The notes below the pieces were generated by a model. The model made no database searches. It saw only the letters and a program-made list of their open reading frames with translations, and had not been told where the DNA came from. A DNA stretch of 64,000 bases from Adiantum capillus-veneris (lineage: Eukaryota > Streptophyta > Polypodiopsida > Polypodiales > Pteridaceae): positions 67,325,690 through 67,389,689 of the forward strand of contig CM043965.1 of the NCBI GenBank assembly GCA_014529385.2, given 5' to 3'. Positions 44,004 to 55,356 of the stretch are shown piece by piece (the first letter of the stretch is position 1; the number at the start of each line of letters is the position of its first letter). A program made the translations under genes and the position numbers.

Positions 44004-45479
44004 TGAAACCGGCCCGTAGGGCGGTAGGCGTTGGCTTTCACCCGAAATTCTTTACTTTATACACACACACAGAGCACTTTGCAAAGAGAACCTGCGACGG
44101 GAGTTAACACTTGAATACACACACGGCTCGGAAGCTAGAATGCTCCGAGCAGACGCCGACAACCTGTAAGCCCCAAAATTGGCGCCCCTTTCGGTATTTC
44201 TTTATTCTTTAGGAGGGTAAATTACAAGGTAAGGTCCTCGGAATCCTTCACGTGTATCCACCTAGATACCATTTGATTTGGCCAAATTTCGGCAGCATAA
44301 CAGCCCCAAAACTTGCGCGAAACCAATTCCCCTGCTGGAACTCGCTTGCATTGTCGTATACCCTCTGATTCCTATCCAAAAACAGTAAATTCAGCACGCT
44401 GTATTTACTGGTTTTTGCCCTGTTTTCAGCCCCAAACAGTCCCCTAACTGTCCTCTGCCAGTGGGGCACGATTCCCAATGGTCCTGGCGTCCGTATGGCT
44501 GAAAAACAGTGAATTTACAGCGCATACACAGCGCTGATTTTGCACCTGTACGGTGAGGTTATGACCCTCACCAGTGCCTGCTTTGGAGCAGCAGCTAGCT
44601 ACCCCTGTTCCTGCTCAAGGAGGCTCTTGCCTCAGCACAAAAGCATGAACCCACACAACTGTACATCAGTCAAATGAGTAGCCCTCTTGTGGGGCATCAC
44701 ATAACAGCACGTAGGGGAGAGAGAGCAGTGTGTAGTGTGCAGGGCATCACTCCTAGCACCACATTGTACATGAGAGGGAAAGGAAGCACTCCATAGCTCT
44801 TAACCTGTGACAGGTTGCAAATGAGGCCTCTCCCAGCTTAAAAATCAGCGCCCATTTTTCTGCAAGAGGAAAGTTCACGAAAATGTGACACTTGGCGCAT
44901 TTTCAAGCATTTTCCCGTTTCGGGTTTGCCGCTTAAAAATATCCTGACCGGTTGCCCAGTTGACTTCACTGCAGAGTTATAAAATGTTCCCCTAGTCATA
45001 CCGGAGGTAATGACGCGAACACATTTCACGGCCCAAAATAGCAGTTCCCTAAATTTTAGGAGATGCTTCCGTTGGGCTCCCACTGGTCTTCTGACCATCT
45101 ATCCTCATTGGAGCCGCATCCAAAAGTGCAATGTGGCCCAACTGTCGGATACTTTTTGTTGGTAGTCCCACCTTGACTTCACGCCTTAATTGAGTTCACT
45201 TCCTAGTATCCACCAACTTGCTAAGTGTGACGGGGGGACCTATATGATCTTGCTCTGAGCCCAGACATCCTCTGACCATACGAATTCCAGTGCCGACCAC
45301 TTCCCGTCTGCGGGTGAATCTACCGTTCACATTGGCCATACAATGTCCGACCGTTTGCTACTTCAAAAAGAGGGTCTCAAAACAAATAAAATAAACCCCA
45401 TTGGAAAGAAACCAACAACCGAGGTTAGCAGTTGCCACATCTCTGTGACATGGTTAATAACTGCCACGTCCTCGTGACA
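44004..45479 (-). repeat. LTR shared by E2 (as 3' LTR) and E3 (as 5' LTR)
   Basis: 1476 bp. It matches 59654-61127 with about a dozen differences by eye. On the minus strand it starts TGTCACGAGGACGTGGCAG and ends CGGTTTCA. It has a primer site on one side and a polypurine tract (45481-45491) on the other, so it serves two internal regions. The 3'-end motif is at 44181-44206. Confidence 0.88.
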
Positions 45480-45736
45480 TACCCCCCCCTTGAAATCGCA
45501 AACGTCCTCGATTGCATACCATAAATACACGCCACTGATGATCTTGTGCTATTAACACTCTTTTATTATCGCATGTATCCGCAAGAAAGGTCGTAACATA
45601 CATAGATACAAATGACTTAATGAGGCCTTCATACTTTTGCCATTTCCATCTATGGCACTGAATTCATATGTACATTTGATGTACTAGCTCTATCATTACC
45701 CCTCCTTTGCACACGTTGGGTTGGGGCATAAGTAGG
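45480..45736 (-). other. E2 3' noncoding region and polypurine tract
   Basis: The polypurine tract (AAGGGGGGGG on the minus strand) is at about 45482-45491. The rest is noncoding, as in E1. Confidence 0.75.
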
Positions 45737-46666
45737 CTATAACCCAAAGGCTTCAAGGTAAAGCTGCAATACATTTGGTGACTCTGACAATTCATGCTCT
45801 TCCATCCACTTTGCATCCATAGGCGGATAGTTCTTGAACTTCACCAAATAGCGTCTTGCAACTTGTCCTTTAACTTTTCTGTCCTTATGTGCCAAAACTT
45901 GCTCAGGTACCAGGATCTCATCAAGTTCCTCAACTTCTGGCTGATCCTCAACTCGCATATCTTCAGGCACATCACCCACGAAGGTCTTAGAAGACTCACG
46001 TGAAACGCATTATGAATCTTCCACGCATCAGGCAATTTCAGCCTGTAAGCCACATCGCTGATCTTGTCAAGCACTTGAAAAGGCCCATAGTAACGCATGT
46101 TGAGCTTAGGAAACAGCCGTTCCTTGCCCTTCATCTTCTTTAACCTTGCCTTTTCGAACCTTAGCAGAACCCAATCACCAGGTGATAGTAGCAATTCACG
46201 ACGATGACGATCAACAACCTTTTTCTGTTTTGCCTAAGCTTTCTCCAAGGCAACTTTAATCTTCTTATACATCTCATCCATGTTCTCAACATATCGATCT
46301 GCGTCAAAGATCTTGTCCTTTGTGTGCAAAATGGGAGGAAGCTTTTTGCCGCCTTCAACAATTTCAAAAGGTGCTTTGCCAGTAGACGAATGCACCGTAT
46401 TATTGTACGCATACTCAAGCATAGGCAAATACTGTTCCCACTTGCCCTTATTATCTGACACATAACATTTCAGCAGATCTAAGACGGTAGAATTGGTCTC
46501 TTCTGACTGTCCATCAGTTTGTGGATGAAACGAAGACGAGAACTTGAGCGTAGTACCCATGTTCTCAAACAATCCTCTCCAGAACAAACTGGTCATGCGA
46601 GGATCACGATCACTGATAATCGATTGTGGCATACCATGGTACTTAAACACATTGTACATGAACAAG
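45737..46666 (-). pseudogene. E2 integrase C-terminal half and chromodomain (left of the E1 insertion)
   Basis: Continues E2 pol after the E1 insertion: FMYNVFKYHGMPQSIISDRD, then GQSEETNSTVLDLLKCYV, a stop codon near 46232, the RYYGPFQVLD segment, a 1-base shift near 45975, and a chromodomain (RRYLVKFKNYPPMDAKW). The integrase second D and E are present. The lesions make this copy inactive. Confidence 0.88.
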
Positions 46667-48138
46667 TGTCACCAGCGTGTGACTACTATCTATCCTTTTT
46701 GTTGATTTCTTTCTTATTATCTATTTACTTTCACTTTTTGGAAACACCCCTCGGGAAATCTAACTGCCCTGCATTGCATAGCTAGTGTGGAACTGTCCAG
46801 AGGGAGTCCAGGCCTGAGGGCAAGAGAGCACTAAGGTTGGACAAGGACTATGGTTAGCCAAGTGGGGTCATTGACTAGCCAAAGTGGAATCCTTTGCTAC
46901 AGAGGCTACATTTCAGTTTTGGATGTGGCCGCAGTGTACAAAGAGGGTCGGATGACCTAGAAAGATACAATGGCAGCATCTCCTAAAATTTAGGGAACTG
47001 CTATTTTGGGACCTGAAAATGTGTTGGCGTCATTACCTCCGGAATGACAAAGGGAACATTTTCTTACTCTGCCGTGAAGTCAACTGGGCAACCGGGATAT
47101 TTTTAGGCGGCAACCCCGAAACGGGAAAATGCTTGTAAATGTGCCAAGTGGCACATTCTGGTGCAGTTTCTAATGCAGGAGAGAGTTGGCGCTGAATTTG
47201 AAGGGAAGAAGGGCTCATTTGCTGATTTTGTCACAGGTTAAGAGCTATGGAGTGCTTGCTTTCCCTCTTATGCACAGTGCGGTGCCAGGAGTGATGCCCT
47301 GCACGCTACGCACTGCCCTCTCTCTCCCCTTTGGCAGTATGTTATGCCCCTCTAGTGGGCTCTTCATTTGACCAATGTACAGTTGTGTGGGTTCATGCGC
47401 GATTGCCGAGGCAAGAGCCTCTTGCACAGGTACTGGATTAGCTAGCGGCTAATCCCCCCGCAGGTACAGGTGAATTCGGAGAGGTTTCACGCCAGAAATC
47501 TCGTCCGATTCAAAGGGCAAGTAGCCCTACAGGTGCGGGAGCTCGAGGACTTGCTAGGGATGCGACCGGCACGCGGAACGGAGCCCGAAACAGTGAATTA
47601 CAGCCTGCTGTGTATTTTTGCAGGTTTAGGGTTTTGGCCCTAAACGGACCCTAATACCCCCAGGAGGTTCGGGGACGCAAGGGGACCGCTGTACAGGCGA
47701 TCTGGCGCATTTTCAGGGCTGAAAACAGAGAATTCAGCGTGCTGCAGATTCTCGCCAGGTTTTGCAAAGTGCCCGTATGCGTCGGGAAAGTCGGTCAATG
47801 CGTGGGAATACTGACCGTGAAGGGTTCTAGTACAGTTATGCTGCCGAAATCGGGCTGGAACAGAGGAAATTCAGCCGAGTTTGTGCGGGGCAGCTTGTAG
47901 GAACCACAGCGTTTATTCCCTCTTTTGAACAATAAAGAAATACCGAAAGGGGCGCCTAAGTTAGGGGCCAATCTGGTGTCTGTCCACTCATACAGGTGCA
48001 ATCTAGCAGCCTATATCCCTCTCCCCTTGGTTGTGTCTTGAAAGTACAGGTAAAATAGACGACTAATAATGGGTGAAAGCTAAATCAAGGTTTAAAGTAA
48101 AGTCTACCGCCCTTTTTGGATTGAACAGGCCGGTTTCA
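46667..48138 (+). repeat. E1 5' LTR
   Basis: Starts TGTCACCAGCGTGTGAC and ends AACAGGCCGGTTTCA. A poly(A)-signal-like AATAAAG at 47931, followed by ACCGAAAGGGGCGCC, is the conserved 3'-end motif. The true transcription start is not evident. Confidence 0.95.
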
Positions 48139-48155
48139 TGGTTCCATCGACGGGA
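48139..48155 (+). promoter_or_regulatory. E1 primer-binding site
   Basis: TGGTTCCATCGACGGGA starts directly after the LTR. It begins with TGG, as any tRNA 3' end complement must. It is not the initiator-Met type used by C1 and N2, and I do not assign the tRNA. Confidence 0.7.
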
Positions 48156-48246
48156 CTAAATCACTTTTTCCCATAGAAGTGAGCCTTGGTCAGTTTTGGG
48201 CTTGAAGACACAGGGGATCATAGACCAGACACAGGGAATTGCAATT

Positions 48247-51200
48247 ATGGCTGACAAACCAGATGATGTGACTGAAGAGGTTTCCTCTTCACAGGGTCAA
48301 CAGACAAATGAAGTGGGTGAGTCCTCAAGACCACCACAGACTGATGATGATATATTCAGGACCCAGTTGGCTACTGCTGTGGCTATGTTTACACAAGTAA
48401 TGCAGAATCCGAGGTTTTTAGCCTTTCTGCAACCTCCTGTTCCGTCTCAGCAAGTTGGGTCACTGGATCATATTCAAAAGCCTGTTAAGGCTCGAGCACA
48501 GGTGATTCATACCGCACAGTCAATGGAAACACCTGTACACTTGACGGAGAATATGCAGTCTCCACAATTTATGCCTAAGGTGCAAGAACAGGTGGCTGAG
48601 ATGCCAGTTTTTCAAGCTGTACCAATTCAGCCCGCCACCTTTCAACAGCCTATAGCTGGTTCTAATGGGCAGGGAAGCAACTTACAGGCTATGCAACAGG
48701 TCTTCCCACCACCTTCAGTACACCCTGGCTATTTTGGAGGTGGATCCATATTCCAGAGCATGGCTGGTCATGCACCTGGAAATCAGTTTTACACGCCAGG
48801 AACAGTGTTTGGCGGTGCTCAAACGATGATGCCTAACCCCATGTACAGTGTCATGGGTATGCAACCAGGGTTTCAAAGCACTCAGGGACAATTCGGGATG
48901 CCACAAGCAAATTTTGGTATGGCTGGAATTACAAATCAGCAGCCAAATATGGCATTTCCAGGTCAAGTTAATAGCGGCCAAGGAACACAGATGAACCCTA
49001 ATAGTGTTCCCATGTTTCAGTCACTTCCATATGACAATTTAACGCCGCTGGAGAGGCCAACTCCGTACAAAGAAGGTGGCAAAGGAGTGTCATTCACGAC
49101 CTTTACAGGGTTTGATGACAGGAAGAAGGCTCTTTCATTCCTCCAGCAGTTTGACAAGGCCTATGCAGGGGGAAACTTTACAGAGGCTTCAAAGGTCCGC
49201 AAGGCAGCCACTTTCTTGACAGGGAATGCGGGACAATGGTGGACAACTTTATTGCTTCAAGGGCAAGCTCCGTCCACATGGATTTACTTCAAGCAGATTT
49301 TTGCAGCAGCATGGTTATCTGATGACTTTGAAGCAGATGTCATGACAGAATGGCACCAGCTTAATGCTGCCACTTGCAGAAATCTGGATGATTACAATCG
49401 GAAGTTTTGGAAAGCTCTACTTCCAGTAACTTCCTATAGGTTTGTGCCATTGACAGAACAGATTGAAAAATACTGTTGTGGCCTACCTAAAGGATTGAGA
49501 AAGTACTGTACGAAGACAAAAGTCACTACTTTGACGCAGCTCATCGAGGTAGCAAACACTGGCAATGGTTTGCTCAAGGGAGAAGATTGTGAATTTAACA
49601 CTGGCGTCAAGGCAGGATCAGGCAAGAAAAATTCAGCCAAGAAGCACGTTCCCAATGAGGCTCCTAAAGGGACTCAGGAGTCAGCCAATGCAGGGACAGA
49701 CAAAGCTACGGCTGAATCAGAAAAAGGACCAGCAAAGAAATGGAAAAGACGTTTTCCTCGCAAGTCAGAAGAGCAAAAGAAGGTCCTGAGGACAGAGAAC
49801 AAATGCTTTATATGTGAGCAGCCTGGCCACATTGCTTACAACTGTCCTACAAAGAAAAGGCCAGCTGATTCTGAAGACAAGGAGGACAGGAAGGGAAAGA
49901 AGCCCATGGCTGGTCTAGTGCCAGATATGGTGGGCGACAAGCCAAATTCAGATGCAAGTGAGCTTTGCAGAGCATGGGGAAAGGTTAGGGATCAAACAGT
50001 GCTTATCTTCTTTGATCCAGGTGCCAAAGCCAACTTCATTTCCCCAGAATTGGCTTCAAAGTTGGGAATCAGACCTGAAGAGATGGGGTATACAGCAGAG
50101 GCAGGTTTGGCATGTCCTGGCCATACAGAGGCTGTGACACCCATCATTGGAAAGTTGCGTCTACATATCCAGTCCTATGTAGATGCTGAAGAATTTTACA
50201 TCATGCCACTGGACGGATGTGATGTGTTGTTAGGTATTCCTTGGTTATTTCGTGTACAGGGAATCATGGATGCCTACAACAAAAAGATCACTGTACAGAG
50301 CAGGGGAAAGACTCACATTCTGGATATAAAGCTTAAAGGGGAGTCTATTCCTACTGTATCAGCTTCTGCTATTACTTCTGTAATGAAAAAGCATCTTTCT
50401 GCGTACTTGGTTTTTGCACGTGAAGTGTCAGATTGTGATGAATCAAATTTATCTGTGCTAGATAAAGAAAGGTCAATGTTTTTACAACAGTATAGTGACT
50501 GTTTTTCCGATTCATTACCGTCTCAATTACCGCCAGAGAGACCCGAGGACCATGCGATAGATTTGGTGCCAGGCTGTAGCCCACCAAATAAGCCTCCGTA
50601 CAGGGTTAGTGCGGCTCAGCAGAAAGAGATAATGGGCCAAGTACAGGAGTTGTTAGAAAAGGGGCTGATTCAGCCCAGTTCATCTCCATTCTGTTCTCCA
50701 GTGTTGTTGGTGCAGAAAAAGGATGGCTCATGGCGTATGTGCATCGACTACCGTGCACTGAACAAGAATACCATCAAGAATAGGTTCCCTATACCTAGAA
50801 TTGATGATATTATGGACAAATTAGAAGGAGCAGCTATGTTTAGCAGGATAGATCTAAAGAGTGGGTATCATCAGATCCGCATTAGATCAGAGGATGTGCA
50901 CAAGACTGCTTTTAGAACGACGTTTGGCCTTTACGAATTTTTAGTGATGCCCTTTGGTCTCACAAATGCTCCTGCTACGTTCAATAGGATGATGGACAGA
51001 ATTTTCCGTCCACACCAGCAGTTTGTTGGTACGTTCTTTGATGACATGATAGTCTACTCAAAGAATGAAGAGGAGCATAGGCATCACTTGGCCATTGTGT
51101 TCAAAGAGCTACGCAGTCATAGGTTGCTCATCAATGCAAAGAAAAGTGAGTTTTTTCTGGAAGAGATTCACTTTCTGGGACACATTGTCTCAAAGGACGG

Positions 51201-53310
51201 TGTCAGAATGGATCCTGCAAAAGTCGAAGCGATCAAGTCATGGCCAAATTTGAAGACGGTGCATGATGTTCGAAGCTTTTTGGGACTATGCTCCTATTAC
51301 AGAAGGTTTATCCGAAATTTCGCTGAGATTGCTTCACCTTTACATGCTCTTCAAAAGAAGGCAGTCACCTTTAGATGGACACAAAAAGAGATTTCAGCTT
51401 TTAATCTCTTAAAGGAAAAGATGACTTCAGATCCAGTCATTGTGTTGCCAGATCTTAGGAAGTCATTTGTGGTCCAGTGCGACGCCTGCGGTAGTAGCAT
51501 TGGTGCAGTGCTAATGCAAGATGGCAAGGTAGTAGCCTATGAGAGCAGAATTTTGCAAGGGCCAGAGATGACCATGCAGGTCTATGAGAAAGAGTTACTG
51601 GCTGTGATTCATGCGCTCTTAAGTTGGAAACACTACCTGCTAGGTGCAGATTTCGTTGTCCAAACGGATCATCAGACCTTGCGATACTTCTTGACACAGA
51701 CAAAGTTATCTGAGAAGCATATGCGATGGGCAAATATCTTGTCCATGTTCCATTTTCAGATTGTGCATGTCGAAGGCAAGAAGAACGTTGTGGCTGATGC
51801 CTTGTCAAGGAAGCCACAAATTTCAGCTGTGTCGATTCCTTATCATCATGAACTTGATGATATGAGAGAACAGTATGCAAATGATGAAGATTTTGCAAGG
51901 GTCTTCGAGCAACTAATGGATGGACAACGTCATGAACACTATCTTCTTAAAGACGGGTTCATGATGATGCATGGCAGATTGTGTGTCACAAAGCCATTGC
52001 GACGCAAAGTTATGGAAGAGAGTCATGTCCCACCGTATGCAGGGCATCGTGGTATCGATGCTACAGTTAAAGCGGTAGAGACATTCTTCTATTGGCCTAC
52101 ATTGAGAAGGGATGTGGATGCCTTTGTGCGAGAATGCCTAATATGCCAAAAGGTCAAGTTTGACAGGCAAAAGGCACCAGGGTTATTGCAACCACTACCT
52201 ATTCCAGATAAACCATGGGAAAGTATTGCTATGGATTTTATCTTTGATCTTCCAAGAACGCAGACAGGAAATGATGGTATTTGGACCATTATTTGCAGAT
52301 TCAGCAAACAGGCTCATTTTATTCCTGTCAGGAAGAAGATAAAGCCAGATCAGATGGCACGCTTGTTTATGAGCAATATTTTCAAGTATCATGGCATGCC
52401 ACAGTCGATTATTAGCGACCGTGATCCACGCATGACTAGTTTGTTCTGGAGAGGCTTGTTTGAGAATATGGGTACCACGCTCAAATTCTCTTCGTCATTT
52501 CATCCTCAAACAGATGGGCAGTCAGAAGAGGCAAATTCTACTGTCCTAGATCTGCTGAAGTGCTATGTGTCAGAGCATAAAGGAAAGTGGGAGCAGTATT
52601 TGCCATTGGTGGAGTATGCATACAATAATACAGTGCATTCATCAACTGGCAAGGCACCTTTTGAGATAGTTGAAGGTGGCAAGAAAGTTCCTCCCATACT
52701 GCATACAAAGGACAAGATATTTGAAGCAGATAAGTATGTTCAGGACATGGATGAAATGTACAAGAAGGTCAAAGTGGCCTTAGAAAGGACTCAGGCAAAG
52801 CAAAAGAAAGCAGCTGATCGTCACCGTCGTGAAGTGGTATATTCACTTGGTGATTGGGTGCTTTTACGCTTTGAAAAGGCAAGGTTAAAGAAGATGAAGG
52901 GCAAGGAAAGACTGTTTCCAAAGCTCAACATGCGTTACTATGGGCCTTTTCAAGTATGCGACATAATCAGTGATGTTGCATATAGGCTGAAATTGCCTGA
53001 CAGTTGGAAGATTCACAATGCGTTTCATGTGAGTCTTCTCAGACCCTATGTGGGTGATGTGCCAGAAGATATGCCAGCTGAAGATCAGCCGGAAGTCGAG
53101 GAACTTGACGAGATCTTGGTCCCTGAACAGATTTTGGCACACAAAGAAAGGAAAGTGAAAGGCAAGGTTGCTAGGCGTTACTTGGTAAAGTTCAGAAACT
53201 ATCCACCAATGGATGCTAAGTGGATGGAAGAAGGTGAACTTGCAGAGTCACCAACTGTGTTATCACTTTACCTGGAAGCCTTCGATTTGCAACCTACCTT
53301 GACCCCTTGA
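48247..53310 (+). CDS. E1 gag-pol polyprotein with C-terminal chromodomain, 1687 aa
   Basis: Start chosen at the first ATG (48247, MADKPDDVTEE), matching MADKG of E2/E3. The frame is open further upstream but without an ATG. Domains: P/Q/G-rich N-terminus; gag capsid domain (~295-430); zinc knuckle CFICEQPGHIAYNC (~520); aspartic protease with FFDPGAKANF (D at 590; DPG instead of the usual D(S/T)G); reverse transcriptase (~760-940; FFDD at 930-933); RNase H (from QCDACGSS, D 1079); integrase with H2C2 finger (~1260-1297) and catalytic D1330, D1391, E1427 (D-35-E spacing); RYYGPFQV segment; chromodomain (RRYLVKFRNYPPMDAKW, ~1640-1680). The protein would form virus-like particles, copy RNA into cDNA and integrate it, with the chromodomain steering site choice. 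No stop or frameshift was seen. Confidence 0.95.
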   Translation: MADKPDDVTEEVSSSQGQQTNEVGESSRPPQTDDDIFRTQLATAVAMFTQVMQNPRFLAFLQPPVPSQQVGSLDHIQKPVKARAQVIHTAQSMETPVHLTENMQSPQFMPKVQEQVAEMPVFQAVPIQPATFQQPIAGSNGQGSNLQAMQQVFPPPSVHPGYFGGGSIFQSMAGHAPGNQFYTPGTVFGGAQTMMPNPMYSVMGMQPGFQSTQGQFGMPQANFGMAGITNQQPNMAFPGQVNSGQGTQMNPNSVPMFQSLPYDNLTPLERPTPYKEGGKGVSFTTFTGFDDRKKALSFLQQFDKAYAGGNFTEASKVRKAATFLTGNAGQWWTTLLLQGQAPSTWIYFKQIFAAAWLSDDFEADVMTEWHQLNAATCRNLDDYNRKFWKALLPVTSYRFVPLTEQIEKYCCGLPKGLRKYCTKTKVTTLTQLIEVANTGNGLLKGEDCEFNTGVKAGSGKKNSAKKHVPNEAPKGTQESANAGTDKATAESEKGPAKKWKRRFPRKSEEQKKVLRTENKCFICEQPGHIAYNCPTKKRPADSEDKEDRKGKKPMAGLVPDMVGDKPNSDASELCRAWGKVRDQTVLIFFDPGAKANFISPELASKLGIRPEEMGYTAEAGLACPGHTEAVTPIIGKLRLHIQSYVDAEEFYIMPLDGCDVLLGIPWLFRVQGIMDAYNKKITVQSRGKTHILDIKLKGESIPTVSASAITSVMKKHLSAYLVFAREVSDCDESNLSVLDKERSMFLQQYSDCFSDSLPSQLPPERPEDHAIDLVPGCSPPNKPPYRVSAAQQKEIMGQVQELLEKGLIQPSSSPFCSPVLLVQKKDGSWRMCIDYRALNKNTIKNRFPIPRIDDIMDKLEGAAMFSRIDLKSGYHQIRIRSEDVHKTAFRTTFGLYEFLVMPFGLTNAPATFNRMMDRIFRPHQQFVGTFFDDMIVYSKNEEEHRHHLAIVFKELRSHRLLINAKKSEFFLEEIHFLGHIVSKDGVRMDPAKVEAIKSWPNLKTVHDVRSFLGLCSYYRRFIRNFAEIASPLHALQKKAVTFRWTQKEISAFNLLKEKMTSDPVIVLPDLRKSFVVQCDACGSSIGAVLMQDGKVVAYESRILQGPEMTMQVYEKELLAVIHALLSWKHYLLGADFVVQTDHQTLRYFLTQTKLSEKHMRWANILSMFHFQIVHVEGKKNVVADALSRKPQISAVSIPYHHELDDMREQYANDEDFARVFEQLMDGQRHEHYLLKDGFMMMHGRLCVTKPLRRKVMEESHVPPYAGHRGIDATVKAVETFFYWPTLRRDVDAFVRECLICQKVKFDRQKAPGLLQPLPIPDKPWESIAMDFIFDLPRTQTGNDGIWTIICRFSKQAHFIPVRKKIKPDQMARLFMSNIFKYHGMPQSIISDRDPRMTSLFWRGLFENMGTTLKFSSSFHPQTDGQSEEANSTVLDLLKCYVSEHKGKWEQYLPLVEYAYNNTVHSSTGKAPFEIVEGGKKVPPILHTKDKIFEADKYVQDMDEMYKKVKVALERTQAKQKKAADRHRREVVYSLGDWVLLRFEKARLKKMKGKERLFPKLNMRYYGPFQVCDIISDVAYRLKLPDSWKIHNAFHVSLLRPYVGDVPEDMPAEDQPEVEELDEILVPEQILAHKERKVKGKVARRYLVKFRNYPPMDAKWMEEGELAESPTVLSLYLEAFDLQPTLTP

Positions 53311-53884
53311 GTTTCAAAGCTAAGTGGATTGTCAGTGTGGCAATGGCTTTTGAAACAAATAATGTACATGGTATTTAACGTGAGCTCAAATCAAATACCT
53401 GTTACATGAATGTTAGAGCTGTACAGATTGTCAGTTTGGCAATTGCTCTTATGGAATGTCCAAAAGTTTGGTTAGTGCTATAGAAGTGAGTATTTCTTGT
53501 CAGTTTGTCAAGGATACAGTGATTGCTTCTATTGAAGAGTACATGTGTAACTGCATTCTTAAACTGTCGGTTTGGGTATGCTCGAAAGTGTTACGGGATC
53601 CAACGTGTACTATAAGACAGTGGCAAAATGTGCAGCTACCATTTTGTCATTGGAAAGTTAGTGACTCAAAGCAATGGCAGAGTGCGAAGCTACCACTATG
53701 TCATTTGGACAGGGTTCACACGCAGGCAATACATGAGTCGACGAGGTGTTGAATACACCAGGGTTGACAATGAGCATGTATGTGTCGTATATGTGTCGAC
53801 AGGTGTTGAATACATCAGTGTTGACAGTAAGCATGTACGACATAGATGCAAACGAGGACGTTTGAGATTTCAAGAGGGGGGGTA
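53311..53884 (+). other. E1 3' noncoding region with short direct repeats and polypurine tract
   Basis: Two related blocks lie at about 53622-53715 (GTGCAGCTACCATTTTGTCA / GTGCGAAGCTACCACTATGTCA), and two units of about 57 bp lie at 53737-53845 (GTCGAC-AGGTGTTGAATACA). The polypurine tract AAGAGGGGGGG is at 53872-53882. E4 has the same region. Confidence 0.8.
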
Positions 53885-55356
53885 TGTCACCAGCGTGTGA
53901 CTACTATCTATCCTTTTTGTTGATTTCTTTCTTATTATCTATTTACTTTCACTTTTTGGAAACACCCCTCGGGAAATCTAACTGCCCTGCATTGCATAAC
54001 TAGTGTGGAACTGTCCAGAGGGAGTCCAGGCCTGAGGGCAAGAGAGCACTAAGGTTGGACAAGGACTATGGTTAGCCAAGTGGGGTCATTGACTAGCCAA
54101 AGTGGAATCCTTTGCTACAGAGGCTACATTTCAGTTTTGGATGTGGCCGCAGTGTACAAAGAGGGTCGGATGACCTAGAAAGATACAATGGCAGCATCTC
54201 CTAAAATTTAGGGAACTGCTATTTTGGGACCTGAAAATGTGTTGGCGTCATTACCTCCGGAATGACAAAGGGAACATTTTCTTACTCTGCCGTGAAGTCA
54301 ACTGGGCAACCGGGATATTTTTAGGCGACAACCCCGAAACGGGAAAATGCTTGTAAATGTGCCAAGTGGCACATTCTGGTGCAGTTTCTAATGCAGGAGA
54401 GAGTTGGCGCTGAATTTGAAGGGAAGAAGGGCTCATTTGCTGATTTTGTCACAGGTTAAGAGCTATGGAGTGCTTGCTTTCCCTCTTATGCACAGTGCGG
54501 TGCCAGGAGTGATGCCCTGCACGCTACGCACTGCCCTCTCTCTCCCCTTTGGCAGTATGTTATGCCCCTCTAGTGGGCTCTTCATTTGACCAATGTACAG
54601 TTGTGTGGGTTCATGCGCGATTGCCGAGGCAAGAGCCTCTTGCACAGGTACTGGATTAGCTAGCGGCTAATCCCCCCGCAGGTACAGGTGAATTCGGAGA
54701 GGTTTCACGCCAGAAATCTCGTCCGATTCAAAGGGCAAGTAGCCCTACAGGTGCGGGAGCTCGAGGACTTGCTAGGGATGCGACCGGCACGCGGAACGGA
54801 GCCCGAAACAGTGAATTACAGCCTGCTGTGTATTTTTGCAGGCTTAGGGTTTTGGCCCTAAACGGACCCTAATACCCCCAGGAGGTTCGGGGACGCAAGG
54901 GGACCGCTGTACAGGCGATCTGGCGCATTTTCAGGGCTGAAAACAGAGAATTCAGCGTGCTGCAGATTCTCGCCAGGTTTTGCAAAGTGCCCGTATGCGT
55001 CGGGAAAGTCGGTCAATGCGTGGGAATACTGACCGTGAAGGGTTCTAGTACAGTTATGCTGCCGAAATCGGGCTGGAACAGAGGAAATTCAGCCGAGTTT
55101 GTGCGGGGCAGCTTGTAGGAACCACAGCGTTTATTCCCTCTTTTGAACAATAAAGAAATACCGAAAGGGGCGCCTAAGTTAGGGGCCAATCTGGTGTCTG
55201 TCCACTCATACAGGTGCAATCTAGCAGCCTGTATCCCTCTCCCCTTGGTTGTGTCTTGAAAGTACAGGTAAAATAGACGACTAATAATGGGTGAAAGCTA
55301 AATCAAGGTTTAAAGTAAAGTCTACCGCCCTTTTTGGATTGAACAGGCCGGTTTCA
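53885..55356 (+). repeat. E1 3' LTR
   Basis: 1472 bp. Differences from the 5' LTR by eye are near 53999, 54328, 54843 and 55231. The 3'-end motif is at 55149-55174. Confidence 0.95.

Larger units (their letters stand above)
46667..55356 (+). mobile_element. E1: complete, young Ty3/gypsy chromovirus, 8690 bp
   Basis: LTRs 46667-48138 and 53885-55356 are both 1472 bp, with four transitions between them by eye. TSD ACAAG lies at 46662-46666 and 55357-55361. Primer site 48139, polypurine tract 53872-53882, and one uninterrupted gag-pol frame. It is inserted in the integrase gene of E2 in the opposite orientation. All parts needed for autonomy appear present. Confidence 0.95.

Noticed and set aside
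51455-51898. A 147-codon minus frame also present at 25885-26328
   Set aside because: Antisense shadow of the conserved RNase H region in E1 and E4.
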